A DNA stretch of 64,000 nucleotides from Rhodopirellula sp. SM50 (lineage in GTDB: Bacteria > Planctomycetota > Planctomycetia > Pirellulales > Pirellulaceae), in NCBI RefSeq assembly GCF_002289565.1, contig NZ_NTFY01000084.1, positions 1 through 64,000 on the forward strand, written 5' to 3'. A program made the position numbers and the translations under genes. The stretch's first letter is position 1. Each line of letters begins with the position of its first letter. This document shows positions 1-9,341 of this stretch, piece after piece. The notes under the pieces were generated by a model. It saw only the letters and a list, made by a program, of their open reading frames with translations. It ran no database searches and was not told where the DNA came from.

Positions 1-6
1 TTGCCA

Positions 7-62
7 AAACACCGGAGGGCTCGCGCCCTGCCGCTAAAAAATGCTTCACAGCGTCGCCACCA
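7..62. repeat. Dispersed palindrome family A, half element
   Basis: GC-rich arm containing GGAGGGCTCGCGCCCTGCCG followed by a conserved AATGCTTCACAGCGT tail. The same sequence recurs near 21.7, 35.2, 42.0, 43.3 and 54.4 kb, some copies with both arms as a long inverted repeat. This copy abuts the 3' end of the LRR lipoprotein gene and may act in transcript ending. Confidence 0.75.
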
Positions 63-66
63 GGGC

Positions 67-1185
67 TCACTTTCCCGGGACATATTCGAGTTGAATTTCG
101 GTCTCGGGCAACTGCGGTTGCAACTGATCGACACCGGCTTGGGTGACCGCCGTTCGTGTCACGATCAGTGTTTCCAGCTTCGATAATCCCGCCAACTGCG
201 GTAGCCCCGCGTCGGTGATCTGGGTGCTGCCCAAATGCAGAAACGTTAAACCGGTCAGCTTGCCCAGGGCAGCGAGCGATGCATCAGAGACGCTGGTCTT
301 GTCGACGTTGAGCCACTGCAATCCGCTCGCCCCGGACAGTTGTTCCCAGTCTCCATCGCCGACCGACGTCGCGTAAAGATTCAGTTTGGCGAGTTTTGCG
401 AACTCTCCGAGTGTTTCCAACGCCGTGTTGTCGATCCCCGCACACTCGCTGAGATCCAATTCGACCAGCTGCGCGAGCCCGGCAAGTTCGGTCAGTCCAT
501 CGTTGCCAACTGCAGTCGACGCGATCCGCAGCTTCTTCAGCGCCGAAAACGATGCCAACGTCTGGGCGGCTTCGTCGGTCACCTGTGTCCCCGCCAAATA
601 CAATTCACTCAGCTTGGACAGCCCGCCCAGCGAAGCGATGCCTTGGTCGGTGATGGGCAGAAAGTCCAACGCGATCACTTCCAGAGTATTGATCCCACCC
701 AACGTTTTCATCGCGGCATCGGTCACTTGCGTGGCGTCGTCTTTTCCCGAAAACTTGATCGCTTTGAGCTGTTTAAGCCCGCCCAGATGCGCGATTCCCG
801 CATCGCCGACCGCACAGCCGCGGAGATCCAGGTTTTGCAACGAGTCAATCTTCGCAACACTGATTAAACCGGCGTCGTCGACGTTGGATCCCGACAGCAA
901 CACGCTGCGTAATTTCGGCAGCACGGCAAGCTGCTCCAGCACACCGGTGACGTCCGCGTCGCGGAGGTCGACCTCGATCACCGCGTTGTTCCCATCGCGA
1001 CGCGTCTTCGCCACCGCTTCAACGGCCGCCGCGATGTCTGCCGCCCGGTCCGCGGAGTCTGCCGGCGAGCGCGGTGCAGGGTCTGCCTGCGTTTCCCGCC
1101 CCGGTTCCACCGACGACTTGGACGGACAACCGAGGCTCAAGCAGAGCAATCCCGCGACAATGATGGAGGCGTAAAAAGGTTTCAC
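67..1185 (-). CDS. Leucine-rich-repeat lipoprotein
   Basis: A 372-residue exported protein. The N-terminus is a hydrophobic signal ending in SLGC, an imperfect lipobox, so it is probably lipid-anchored in the envelope. From about residue 70 to the end it consists of some ten LRRs of the 'LSxLxxLxLxxTxVTDxGLxxL' type common in planctomycetes, giving a curved binding surface. No enzyme motif is visible, so a protein- or ligand-binding role is inference. It starts with GTG at 1185 and a GGA-type ribosome-binding site lies upstream. A second LRR protein of related repeat type lies at 23.8 kb. Confidence 0.85.
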   Translation of the reverse strand: MKPFYASIIVAGLLCLSLGCPSKSSVEPGRETQADPAPRSPADSADRAADIAAAVEAVAKTRRDGNNAVIEVDLRDADVTGVLEQLAVLPKLRSVLLSGSNVDDAGLISVAKIDSLQNLDLRGCAVGDAGIAHLGGLKQLKAIKFSGKDDATQVTDAAMKTLGGINTLEVIALDFLPITDQGIASLGGLSKLSELYLAGTQVTDEAAQTLASFSALKKLRIASTAVGNDGLTELAGLAQLVELDLSECAGIDNTALETLGEFAKLAKLNLYATSVGDGDWEQLSGASGLQWLNVDKTSVSDASLAALGKLTGLTFLHLGSTQITDAGLPQLAGLSKLETLIVTRTAVTQAGVDQLQPQLPETEIQLEYVPGK

Positions 1186-1321
1186 CGAAACGATTCCAAA
1201 GGGGTGTGTGGATTCCAGTCCGATACCATTAAAGTTAACGTTATCTTCCCTGGGGCTGCGGCCGAAGCACTAGTCTATCAGCCATCTCACCCGGCAGGAT
1301 CCCCGACTGTTTCTCCCAGGC

Positions 1322-1867
1322 ATGCAAATTCGTTTCGTTTACACCAGTCGCCCCGTGAAGGATCCCGAGCGGATCGAACGAATCGTGGCAGCGTTGCCGG
1401 CCGAGTGCCGCAAGCTGCAGATCGATGCTGCCACACTGCAGGTCCAAATCATCGACGCCGACAGCTTGAGCATCGCCATGGCCGTCGATCTGAGCGACGC
1501 CGATTTGAGCGACGCCGATTTGAGCGACGCCGATGCGCCCGGCGAACCGATTCGAATCGCCACCGCCGCGGTCCAGCTTTTTGCGCGATTGGCCAGCCAG
1601 TTCCACGTCAGCTGGGATGTCGGGCACGAGCTTGACCCGCACTTGGGCTGCATCATCGGTGATGCCGCGGTGGACGAACTGGTCGCCGAGGTGAAGACGG
1701 CCGTGGAAGTCGCCCGCTCGCTGGCGGAATTGATCATTGACGACGAATTTGTCGAACCCGACGCGCTGGTGATGGAAGCGGACGCCACCGACGACCGCGA
1801 AGATGCCACGTGGGAGGAACTGTTTCAACCTCCCGATTCGTTCATCCGTTTTCCGGAGTTGGAGTGA
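1322..1867 (+). CDS. Hypothetical acidic cytoplasmic protein
   Basis: A 181-residue, strongly acidic protein without signal peptide or membrane segment. I do not recognise a family. Residues about 58-72 are three exact LSDAD units encoded by a 15-bp tandem repeat (about 1489-1533), which recalls one strand of a pentapeptide-repeat coil but is too short to form one. The N-terminal part (residues 1-50) has an alternating beta-alpha look. It is divergent from the preceding LRR gene, and its 3' end is followed by a family B palindrome. The reading frame is judged real from codon usage and the lack of a competing frame. Confidence 0.7.
   Translation: MQIRFVYTSRPVKDPERIERIVAALPAECRKLQIDAATLQVQIIDADSLSIAMAVDLSDADLSDADLSDADAPGEPIRIATAAVQLFARLASQFHVSWDVGHELDPHLGCIIGDAAVDELVAEVKTAVEVARSLAELIIDDEFVEPDALVMEADATDDREDATWEELFQPPDSFIRFPELE
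1489..1533 (+). repeat. 15-bp in-frame tandem repeat (LSDAD x3)
   Basis: Three head-to-tail copies of a 15-bp unit encoding LSDAD, inside the acidic hypothetical gene. It is a likely slippage site. Confidence 0.8.
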
Positions 1868-1896
1868 GTGCTACTGCTTAGCAACGCACGAAGAAT

Positions 1897-1957
1897 AAGT
1901 GGGATAGGCTTCCAGCCTGTCGATGCTGAAATGACAGGCTGGAAACCTATCCCACTT
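1897..1957. repeat. Dispersed palindrome family B
   Basis: Inverted repeat with arms AAGTGGGATAGGCTTCCAGC and its complement, separated by a short loop. Related copies lie at about 28.6, 34.0 and 58.5 kb. It sits between two convergent genes and could form a bidirectional hairpin. Confidence 0.85.
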
Positions 1958-1983
1958 CAAGAGATCCGACACTTCGATTCCGC

Positions 1984-3012
1984 TCATTGCTTAGTAAACG
2001 AAAGCGTTGCGACAACGTCGCCGCCGGTGTTTTGCAGTCGCCATCGAAACGCGTTGCCCGAAGGACGCTCCAGTGTGCCGGTCAACGACACGCCGGACGA
2101 TTCGCTGAGCACCAATCGATCGCCGGTCGTCTGGTACGTGCCTCGCGACACCGAGTTCTTTCCGCTGCGGGTATGAACCATCACGAAGTTGTCGTCGGCA
2201 TCGAAGCGAACGGCCCAGGCATCGCTGGCTGACGTCTTCGCCGACCAAGTCCCGACCAATGTGGTTGCGGCTGACTTCGTTGCGACCGATGTCGTGTCCG
2301 CTGACGTTCTTGCTGGTCGCGCCGGCGGCGTGTCGTTGGTGTTGGCCTCGGCAACAGCTTGCTTGGTCAACACCGTGGCTGCGATGCCTGTCGTCTTCGT
2401 CGCCGCCATCGCCAATCGCTCGGCCACGGTTCGCAAGCGGTCCGCCGTGACGCCCTGATTGCTCAGCGACGTGTGCAGCGCGAGCGTTTTTCCCGACGCG
2501 ACCAACTGGACATGGTCGTGGCTTTGCAGCGCGACGAGCAACGCCATCAATTTCTCTCCGTTGATCGACTGCCCGTTTCCAGAGGCATCCACCGGCAGAC
2601 TGTCCACTGGCAGCACGACATCGATGCGATCGGCGTCGGCATCCACGGTGCAGCGCAGCGTGCCCTGTTGGGCGACGTCATGGTTGGCCGGCAGCAATTC
2701 CGCCAAGTCGACACGCACGGCTAAAGACGCGACGGCGGACGGGATGCCTTCCGCCGACAGCAACTTGGACAATGAGGCGGCCCCCAAGACCGTGCCCGTA
2801 GATTTCGACGGCGTCGCCGGTGGCGGAGACGCAGCGGCCACCGTCTCGGACATCGAGATCTCGCTGAACAACTCCGCATCCAATGGCGAGCCCGCCCCCG
2901 CCGACGGCGTCTGCGACATTGCCAGTGCGATCACCATCGCGGCAATCGCAGTCGACAGCTTCGGAAACCCGACGGGAGTTCGGGCGGCGGGATTTCGTTG
3001 CAAATGGATCAT
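1984..3012 (-). CDS. Secreted hypothetical protein
   Basis: A 342-residue protein with a long signal region (residues about 1-40, ending near SAGAG) and therefore probably exported. Residues about 80-200 form a globular alpha/beta segment. A low-complexity Thr/Ala linker (about 205-250) leads to a C-terminal domain of about 90 residues that begins LVGTW and contains alternating beta strands ('GTYQTTGDRLVL', 'GTLERPSGNAFRW'). This resembles the small beta-barrel domains attached to many planctomycete exported proteins. I cannot assign a function. It is convergent with the upstream gene. Confidence 0.75.
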   Translation of the reverse strand: MIHLQRNPAARTPVGFPKLSTAIAAMVIALAMSQTPSAGAGSPLDAELFSEISMSETVAAASPPPATPSKSTGTVLGAASLSKLLSAEGIPSAVASLAVRVDLAELLPANHDVAQQGTLRCTVDADADRIDVVLPVDSLPVDASGNGQSINGEKLMALLVALQSHDHVQLVASGKTLALHTSLSNQGVTADRLRTVAERLAMAATKTTGIAATVLTKQAVAEANTNDTPPARPARTSADTTSVATKSAATTLVGTWSAKTSASDAWAVRFDADDNFVMVHTRSGKNSVSRGTYQTTGDRLVLSESSGVSLTGTLERPSGNAFRWRLQNTGGDVVATLSFTKQ

Positions 3013-3224
3013 GGATCAGTCACTCGGTGCTACGGGGTCGGTAGAGGTCTGCGTCACCAAGCGAAACGCATCGCGAAATGTGAACGAAAAACTGTCGTGC
3101 ATTGCCAAAGTCGTTGGAATTGGAACAACGACGCGAAAAAAACAGAAATGGGTTTGGGGATGCTGGCAAAACATTTCAGTGCGAAAAAATCGGGGGCAAC
3201 GCTGCAAAATGGGTTCACGCCATC

Positions 3225-3505
3225 GGCTACAGCACGCCGATCACTTTCCTGTCGGGCTGTTCCTGAGCTTGCTGTCAGGAACCAGCGGCCTACACTTACG
3301 CGGCGATGTCTGAAAAAGACCTCGCCCGCTTCGATCCTCTTAATTCGGCAGAGGGATCATTTTTAGGGTTCGCCTAAGTCAATTAACGGCTTGTGCAGTA
3401 GCACGCTCAGACTTACGCGTTTCTCCCAGCGGCTCCATTTTGCCGCCGACGGGTCGAAGCAACTGCCGGCTGACAGATCAACCGATTTGTCAGCCGGCTT
3501 TTTTT
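3225..3505 (+). ncRNA. Candidate structured small RNA
   Basis: The stretch contains an 8-bp perfect hairpin (GTTCCTGA / TCAGGAAC near 3259-3282), a bulged stem GATCCTCT / AGAGGGATC near 3333-3358, a short stem GCGGC / GCCGC near 3429-3445, and an 11-bp intrinsic terminator, with no open frame preceding the terminator. That is what a free-standing + strand sRNA would look like. I checked by eye for signatures of tmRNA, RNase P and SRP RNA and saw none; 6S-like RNA cannot be excluded. The 5' end is a guess. Confidence 0.3.
3465..3505 (+). terminator. Intrinsic terminator
   Basis: Perfect 11-bp stem GCCGGCTGACA / TGTCAGCCGGC with a 12-nt loop followed by seven T. It has no + strand protein gene before it in this interval, so it must end an RNA transcript or protect the downstream gene from read-through. 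Confidence 0.85.
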
Positions 3506-3577
3506 CGTTCGTGATGCCTCCGACCATTCATTGCCCGCCCCCATCGGTGGGTCGCTCCATCGACGCGGCCATCTCCC

Positions 3578-4078
3578 ATGACGTCGTCTGCTCCTGCCCC
3601 ATCCAGTGACGCCAGCGAGATTCCGCGCGTCGCACCCACGTTCCAGCTTTCCTCCCGCGGGTTGTTGGTCGCGTTTGGCGTCATGATCGGGGTCGGGTTG
3701 GGCGTTTACGCGTTGTTTCCCGAGAGTATTGGCGGCCCACCCTTGCCGGTGGTCGTGACGCTGGATGAGGAGCCGCTGCCGACGACCGGTGGCCAGATGG
3801 CCGTGTTGACCCAAGTGGTCACGGTCACCAGCGAGTTGGACCAGCCGATCGGACATTTGACGATCATCCTCAACGGGCGTTATGAGATCACCCAGGCGAG
3901 CCCGCTTCAGCCGGGCGAAAGTTTCACGCTGCCCCAGGCGATCTTCACCGACAAACGCAGCAACCGCCGCTTCGATCCCGAGACCCAGGTGGTCACCGAA
4001 GTGATGGTTCGGGGGCAATTGCCGAGTAAGTCGAGGGGGGTGTCGAAATTCTTCTTCGAAAGCCCCTCGGACGGGTAG
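3578..4078 (+). CDS. Hypothetical single-pass membrane protein
   Basis: A 166-residue protein with a polar N-terminus, one membrane segment at about residues 27-46 (LLVAFGVMIGVGLGVYALF) and a soluble C-terminal domain of about 110 residues. That domain has beta-rich character ('QVVTVTSELDQPIGHLTIIL') that could face the periplasm. I do not recognise a family. Its start ATG follows the terminator at 3505 by about 70 bases, so it has its own promoter or leader. It has no obvious partner gene. Confidence 0.7.
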   Translation: MTSSAPAPSSDASEIPRVAPTFQLSSRGLLVAFGVMIGVGLGVYALFPESIGGPPLPVVVTLDEEPLPTTGGQMAVLTQVVTVTSELDQPIGHLTIILNGRYEITQASPLQPGESFTLPQAIFTDKRSNRRFDPETQVVTEVMVRGQLPSKSRGVSKFFFESPSDG

Positions 4079-4894
4079 CGTCAGGTAGGCCGGTCGCGCG
4101 AAGTGACATCATCGGAGCTGCCCCGACGCCTGCGCGAGCCTGGCGGCTACCCACATCTCGCGGACTCAATCCCTTTGCGGAGCAGGTCGTACCCCGACAG
4201 GGGTTGCAGCAAGTAGCCGGTGGTGAGCGAAGCGACACCACCGGATCTCCGGTCTTCCGAGAGACGCGACCCCGAAGGGAGTCGAAGCGAATGGGGGCCT
4301 GGGAGCCGGCGTAGTCAAGCAACCTCCAGCACCAACGGCGGATGGATTGGCCGCCTCCCCAGAAAAAAAAGGGGGGGGATTGGTCCGGTGGTGCTTCCCG
4401 GAGGTGTCGCTACGCTTGCCTCCGGCTACTCGCTTTGATCCCTCCGGGATACCGAGTTCACTAGCGCGAACCGGCGGATGTCAAACGATTTTCAGCCGCT
4501 TGGCCGTGGAGACGACGCCAGCGCGACCACACGACAATTTTACCCGGTTTGGCACAGCAATCGCATCCCGTTGACTCCCTACCGGGGTTTGACTTGTCTT
4601 TCGCCCATTTCAGTTGATCAATTGCGATACAGGTGTTGCAAAATGCAACACTCACAACCGGAATGGCGAGCAAATGGAGTGGGCGAAAGGCGTTTTTTTT
4701 CGTAGCGAGTTGAATTGAGCGGGAATAGACTCTGCCAGTAGAGATCTCTCTCGATTGACTCATCCCTTTTCCCAAGATCGCAAGAAACCCGCCAAATGCG
4801 TGGATTTCGAGCGGTTTGGAACTTAGCACCCAGAACGGTTGTTCCGATGAAGACAGGCAGATCGCCGTTTTCAAGCACCGCGGAGAAAATTCAG
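4079..4894. other. Gene-free interval with repeat debris
   Basis: Eight hundred bases without a supportable gene. It holds two copies of a 'TAGCCGGTGGTG...ACACCACCGG' type palindrome (about 4208-4245, and a degenerate one at 4383-4435), an A8G8 homopolymer run near 4370, and a degenerate family C element at 4463-4506. The last ~200 bases are AT-richer and presumably hold the promoter of the VWA gene. Confidence 0.6.
4463..4506. repeat. Dispersed palindrome family C, degenerate copy
   Basis: AGCGCGAACCGGCGGATGTC followed by a complementary arm TTTTCAGCCGCTTGGC. It matches the better copies at 11.5, 13.5, 21.1 and 23.5 kb with a few changes. Confidence 0.65.
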
Positions 4895-7800
4895 ATGCGA
4901 GACGTCGCACGTCAACTTAAGACTTTGATTACGCCAGGGCGGTGGATTTGCCCGATTGTCAGCCTTGTGGCTTTGACGATTCCGATGGCCCCAGGATTCA
5001 GCCACGCGGCCGACGGCAGCGCTGCCAATGACAGCGGCGCCCAGGCCCGCATCGTCAGTTTCCAGGCCGATGGGGTAGCCGAGGGAAGCCCCGCCTATTT
5101 CGCCGCGTCGATTTTGCCATCGGCCGATGACGCGTTGTTGCAGGAGGTCCAGAAACCGGCCGCCGACGTCGTCATCGTGATGGACACCTCGGCCAGCCAA
5201 GCGGGCGAGTTTCGGCGCGAATCCCTGGCCGCCGTCAACAAGGTCGTCGCCTCGCTGCGGCCCGCTGACCGCGTGCAAGTGTTCGCCGCCGATGTGGTCG
5301 CCGTTGCCATGAACGACGCACTCGTCGCGGCAAACCAACCGAGCGTGAACACCGCTCTGGAAGGTCTGCAACGGCGATTGCCGCTCGGTAACACGAACAT
5401 GGTGTCGGTGATCGATGCGGTCCGCGGCACCTTGCTCGCCGCCCCGCGCTACCACACCCGCTCGATCGTTTACATCGGTGACGGCGCGTCGATCGACGCC
5501 ACCGGCAGCGAAACGCGTTTCGCGGCCCTCGTCGATGCCTTGCGGGCAGATCATATTTCCGTGCACAGCATCGCGATCGGACCTTCCAAAAACATTGAGT
5601 TGATGGCCATCTTGGCCAATCACACCGGCGGGGTGCTGGGCGTCGTGAATGAAGCCGAAGGCAACACCGCCACCGCGATCGCCGACCGAGTGACCGAGTC
5701 GGCCGTGCGTTCACCGATTTGGATCCATGATGCGGATTTGCCCGCGGCGGTGACGATCGCTCATGGCAAACGGCTGCCGCCATTGCGAGTCGACCGCGAT
5801 TCGATCTTGATCGGTCAAATCGCCGGAGACCTCGATTCGGTCAAGTTTGTTCTGCGAGGTACCACCCCGACCGCCGACATCCGTATCACCACCGACGCCA
5901 GCGTCGAACGCGACAACCCCGACTTCGCCTTCCTGCCCGGTTTGGTGGACGGGGCGACAAAGAATTCAGGGCTGACCTTGCCCACCGCCAGCAGTGTCAT
6001 GCTCCGCGAAACCGCTCGAATCCTGACCGCCAAGTCGGACGAACTGGTGCGGGCCGGAAAGCTGGCACTCAAGCAAGGCAACAAGAAGGGCGCCAAAGCG
6101 GTCGCCGAGATGGCCTTGGAAGCCGACCCGAACAACGAAGACGCCAAAGCGTTGGTGAAGGTCAGCGGGACGACGTTGATCATCCAAAACGACTCGCCGT
6201 TTGACGGTCTGTTCGGTGAGGACGATGCCCAACCGGCCGCTCCGGCTACCGATGATCCGTTCGGCACACCCGAACCGGCAGCCCCGGCGGCCGATGCGAC
6301 CGACGATCTGTTCGGAACCCCCGAGCCCGCTCCGGCAGCTCCCGCGCCGGCGCCTACTCCCGCTCCGGCACCCGCCGCTCCGGCACCACCGGTGGTCACG
6401 CCGCCCCCGGCTGCCCCCACCGGCGGACGCCTGCCGAGAGTCCCGGCCGGACGCAGCATCGTCGGCGATGACGAAATCTTGGAACGCGGCGGCGATCTGC
6501 TCGACCGCATCGAAGCCCAACGCAATGCCGCCAACGGACGCCTTCGCGCCGAAGTCAAAGCGTCGCTGCGGGCAGCCGAACGGGCGTTGCGCACCGATCC
6601 GACCGGCGTCGCCGGCCAGTTGAAATCGGTTCTCGCTCGCGTGCAAACGCTGCCGGACATCGATCCCAAGTTGCGTCAGGATTTGGAAAGCCAATTGCAA
6701 TCGGCCATCCAAGCGGCCAGCAGTGCCGAAGCACGCTTCGCCGCCCAACAGGCCAACATCGTCGCCCAAGACGAAGCGTCGCGTGCGACCGCGCGGTTGT
6801 TGCAAGAGACGTTCCGCCGCGAAGCGACCTTGAAGACGCTTTCCCAGCAGATGAACGCCTTGATCGACGAGGGCCGCTACACCGAAGCCGACGGTGACGT
6901 GTCGTTGAAATTCGCCGAGATCGCGGGTGATTCGATCACCGAAGATTCGATCGCCGGACGTCATTTCACCGACCAGCCGCTGGCGTTGCAAACCTATGAC
7001 CGCGACCGACGCTACAAGGAAATGCGTGAGCGTAACTTTGTCGACGCGTTCTCCCTGGTGCTCAAGAGCAACATCCCGTTTGTCGACGAGCCGCCGATCT
7101 TGTACCCCGATGCCGATGTCTGGCAGGCACTGAGCCGACGTCGCTTGGAGCGTTACGGTTCGATCGAACTGGTCGGGGACAACGAAACCGAGCGTAAGAT
7201 CGAAGCGTCGCTGTCGGACGAAACGACTCAGACGTTTATCGAAACCCCGCTCAGCGAAGCCATTCAGACGATCAGCGACACGCACGAAATCCCGATCGTG
7301 ATCGACAACCGCGCCCTGGAAGAAATCGGGCTCGACGCCGATGCCGGTGTCAACATCGACCTCAAGAACGTCACCCTGCGGTCGTTCCTGCGATTGATGC
7401 TGCGTGACCTGGAATTGACGTACCTGATCAAAGACGAGGTGATGCAGATCACCACCGTGGAAGCGGCCGAAGACAACCTGGTGACCAAAGTCTATCCCGT
7501 CGGTGACCTCGTCGTACCGGTCGTCTCGCTTGGCGGCGGCGGCGGCATGGGCGGCGGCATGGGCGGCGGCATGGGTGGCGGCATGGGCGGCGGCATGGGC
7601 GGCGGCATGGGCGGCGGCATGGGCGGCATGGGCGGTGGCATGGGCGGCGGCGGCATGGGCGGCGGCATGTTCGTCGTGCCCGACAACGCCAGCCTGGATT
7701 CAAAATCGGAATCCGCCCCGGCCTCAAGCGACGCCGGTGTGGTCCAAGACAGCACCTCGGCGGCAACACTTTCCGCTGCCGAACAGCAGCTGATCAAACC

Positions 7801-9301
7801 CTTGAAAGTCACCCCCAGAGAAGGTCAAACACGCGGCGAAGCGTGGGAAGCATTCTTTAACGGACTGACGCTGGCAGACGTTCGTGAAATCACGATCTTG
7901 GATCAACAGATTCGCGCAACCGCCCGACAGTTCTCGCTCAAAGCCGCTGCGGCCGACGAGCGGGGCGATCGCGAAGCGGCCGTCGAGTCCTTCGCTCAAT
8001 CACGCGACATGATCAGCGAAGCGATTCGCGCCGGTCATGTTCAACCGTGGATGTACCAAGCCTATGCGATCTCGCTGACGGCGACCGGGGCTCCCCAGGC
8101 GGAAGTCGAGCGGGCACTGTTGTCGGCGGTCGATTTCGCGGAAACCCCCGCCGACATCTTGAACGTTGCCGCTCGTCTGGAAGACCTGGGCAGCGACGCC
8201 GCAGCGCTACAGCTGTGCATGCGGGTGGCGGAATTGGACCCGAATCGACGCGAGACCTATGTGATGGGGCTGCGTCTGGCCGAACAGCTCGACGATCCCA
8301 GCGCCATCGCTTGGGCTTGCAGTGGTGTCTTGGCCCAGGCCTGGCCGGCTGAATTCGCGCCGGTCGTCGACAAAGCCACCCTGCTGGCCCGCAGCGCCTA
8401 TGCCGAGCTGAAGGAAAAGGGCATGCAAGACGAAGCGGCGAAGTTCGCCAACGCGTTGGATCAGGCGGCCGCACACGATGTCATCGTTCGTGTCTCCTGG
8501 ACCGGCGATGCCGACATCGATCTGGCGATCGAAGAACCCGGCGGAACCGTTTGCTCACTGGAAAACCGATCCAGCGCCAGCGGCGGCACGCTGCTCGGCG
8601 ATTCTTATCCGGGACAAGGCGAAGACAACACCGGGACCGTCTCGGAAACCTACATCTGCCCACGCGGGTTCAGCGGCCAATATCGATTGCTGGTCCGAAA
8701 GGTTTGGGGCGAAGTTTCGACCGGACAGGTCACCGTGGAGATCGTCACCGATGCCAAACGGCCGAGCCAGCGTTTCATCCGCAAGGAAGTCCCGCTGACG
8801 GAGAAAAACGCCTTGTTCGTGTTCGAAGTCAAAGAGGGAAAACGCCAAGAGAAACTCGGCGAGGCGCAGTTGGCTCACCTGCGAGACGTTCAACGCGATC
8901 TCAACGGTCAACTGCTCGGTCAATTCGCCAACCCCGGAAATGACTCCGCCCAAGTGCTGCGTGACCTGTACCGCGACACCCAACGCTTGACCGGCGGCGT
9001 CGGAGCGAACCCTTTCTTCGGCCGCAACAACGCCGTCGGGTTCCAGCCCCAGATCACGCAGTTGCCCGAAGGTGCGTCGCTGTCGACGCTGGCGATCATC
9101 TCCGCCGATCGACGTTACGTGCGGATTTCGCCGGCGCCGTTCTTCTCGCAGATCGGTGACGTCAGTACGTTCAACTTCGTCGATGGCGGTACCGGCGGCG
9201 GTGCCGGTGGCGGTGCCGGCGGTGGCCTGGGCGGTGGTGCCGGAGGCGGTCTCGGCGGCGGCGGACTCGGTGGTGGCGGTGGTGGCGGTTTCGGCAACTA
9301 A
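4895..9301 (+). CDS. Secreted VWA-domain protein with STN-like domain and Gly-rich tails
   Basis: A 1468-residue exported protein. I start it at 4895, not at the in-frame ATG 99 bases upstream, because GGAG lies nine bases before it and a clean signal peptide (ending FSHA, about residue 38) then begins the protein. A von Willebrand A domain occupies about residues 91-250 with the MIDAS start DTSAS at 97-101. A helical, TPR-like stretch (about 380-430) and a Pro/Ala linker (about 440-520) follow. Residues about 770-870 ('IETPLSEAIQTISD') resemble the short N-terminal domain of secretins and TonB receptors. A Gly/Met tract of repeated GGGM units (about 880-925) and a Gly-rich C-terminus flank more helical, TPR-like sequence. 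The overall role is probably protein assembly at the cell surface; that is inference. Confidence 0.85.
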   Translation: MRDVARQLKTLITPGRWICPIVSLVALTIPMAPGFSHAADGSAANDSGAQARIVSFQADGVAEGSPAYFAASILPSADDALLQEVQKPAADVVIVMDTSASQAGEFRRESLAAVNKVVASLRPADRVQVFAADVVAVAMNDALVAANQPSVNTALEGLQRRLPLGNTNMVSVIDAVRGTLLAAPRYHTRSIVYIGDGASIDATGSETRFAALVDALRADHISVHSIAIGPSKNIELMAILANHTGGVLGVVNEAEGNTATAIADRVTESAVRSPIWIHDADLPAAVTIAHGKRLPPLRVDRDSILIGQIAGDLDSVKFVLRGTTPTADIRITTDASVERDNPDFAFLPGLVDGATKNSGLTLPTASSVMLRETARILTAKSDELVRAGKLALKQGNKKGAKAVAEMALEADPNNEDAKALVKVSGTTLIIQNDSPFDGLFGEDDAQPAAPATDDPFGTPEPAAPAADATDDLFGTPEPAPAAPAPAPTPAPAPAAPAPPVVTPPPAAPTGGRLPRVPAGRSIVGDDEILERGGDLLDRIEAQRNAANGRLRAEVKASLRAAERALRTDPTGVAGQLKSVLARVQTLPDIDPKLRQDLESQLQSAIQAASSAEARFAAQQANIVAQDEASRATARLLQETFRREATLKTLSQQMNALIDEGRYTEADGDVSLKFAEIAGDSITEDSIAGRHFTDQPLALQTYDRDRRYKEMRERNFVDAFSLVLKSNIPFVDEPPILYPDADVWQALSRRRLERYGSIELVGDNETERKIEASLSDETTQTFIETPLSEAIQTISDTHEIPIVIDNRALEEIGLDADAGVNIDLKNVTLRSFLRLMLRDLELTYLIKDEVMQITTVEAAEDNLVTKVYPVGDLVVPVVSLGGGGGMGGGMGGGMGGGMGGGMGGGMGGGMGGMGGGMGGGGMGGGMFVVPDNASLDSKSESAPASSDAGVVQDSTSAATLSAAEQQLIKPLKVTPREGQTRGEAWEAFFNGLTLADVREITILDQQIRATARQFSLKAAAADERGDREAAVESFAQSRDMISEAIRAGHVQPWMYQAYAISLTATGAPQAEVERALLSAVDFAETPADILNVAARLEDLGSDAAALQLCMRVAELDPNRRETYVMGLRLAEQLDDPSAIAWACSGVLAQAWPAEFAPVVDKATLLARSAYAELKEKGMQDEAAKFANALDQAAAHDVIVRVSWTGDADIDLAIEEPGGTVCSLENRSSASGGTLLGDSYPGQGEDNTGTVSETYICPRGFSGQYRLLVRKVWGEVSTGQVTVEIVTDAKRPSQRFIRKEVPLTEKNALFVFEVKEGKRQEKLGEAQLAHLRDVQRDLNGQLLGQFANPGNDSAQVLRDLYRDTQRLTGGVGANPFFGRNNAVGFQPQITQLPEGASLSTLAIISADRRYVRISPAPFFSQIGDVSTFNFVDGGTGGGAGGGAGGGLGGGAGGGLGGGGLGGGGGGGFGN
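7532..7671 (+). repeat. In-frame GGCGGCATG tandem repeat
   Basis: About fifteen units of a GGCGGCATGGGC-like sequence encode GGGM/GGM repeats within the VWA protein. The tract is prone to length variation. Confidence 0.9.
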
Positions 9302-9341
9302 ACCGTCCTAGTGGCAATCGACCTCCTTCAGCTAGCAATTC

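Larger units (their letters stand above)
3013..3577. other. Gene-free interval with possible RNA gene
   Basis: No convincing protein frame lies here. The left part (3013-3180) is probably the promoter region of the leftward secreted-protein gene. The right part holds several hairpins and a terminator, described separately. Confidence 0.6.
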
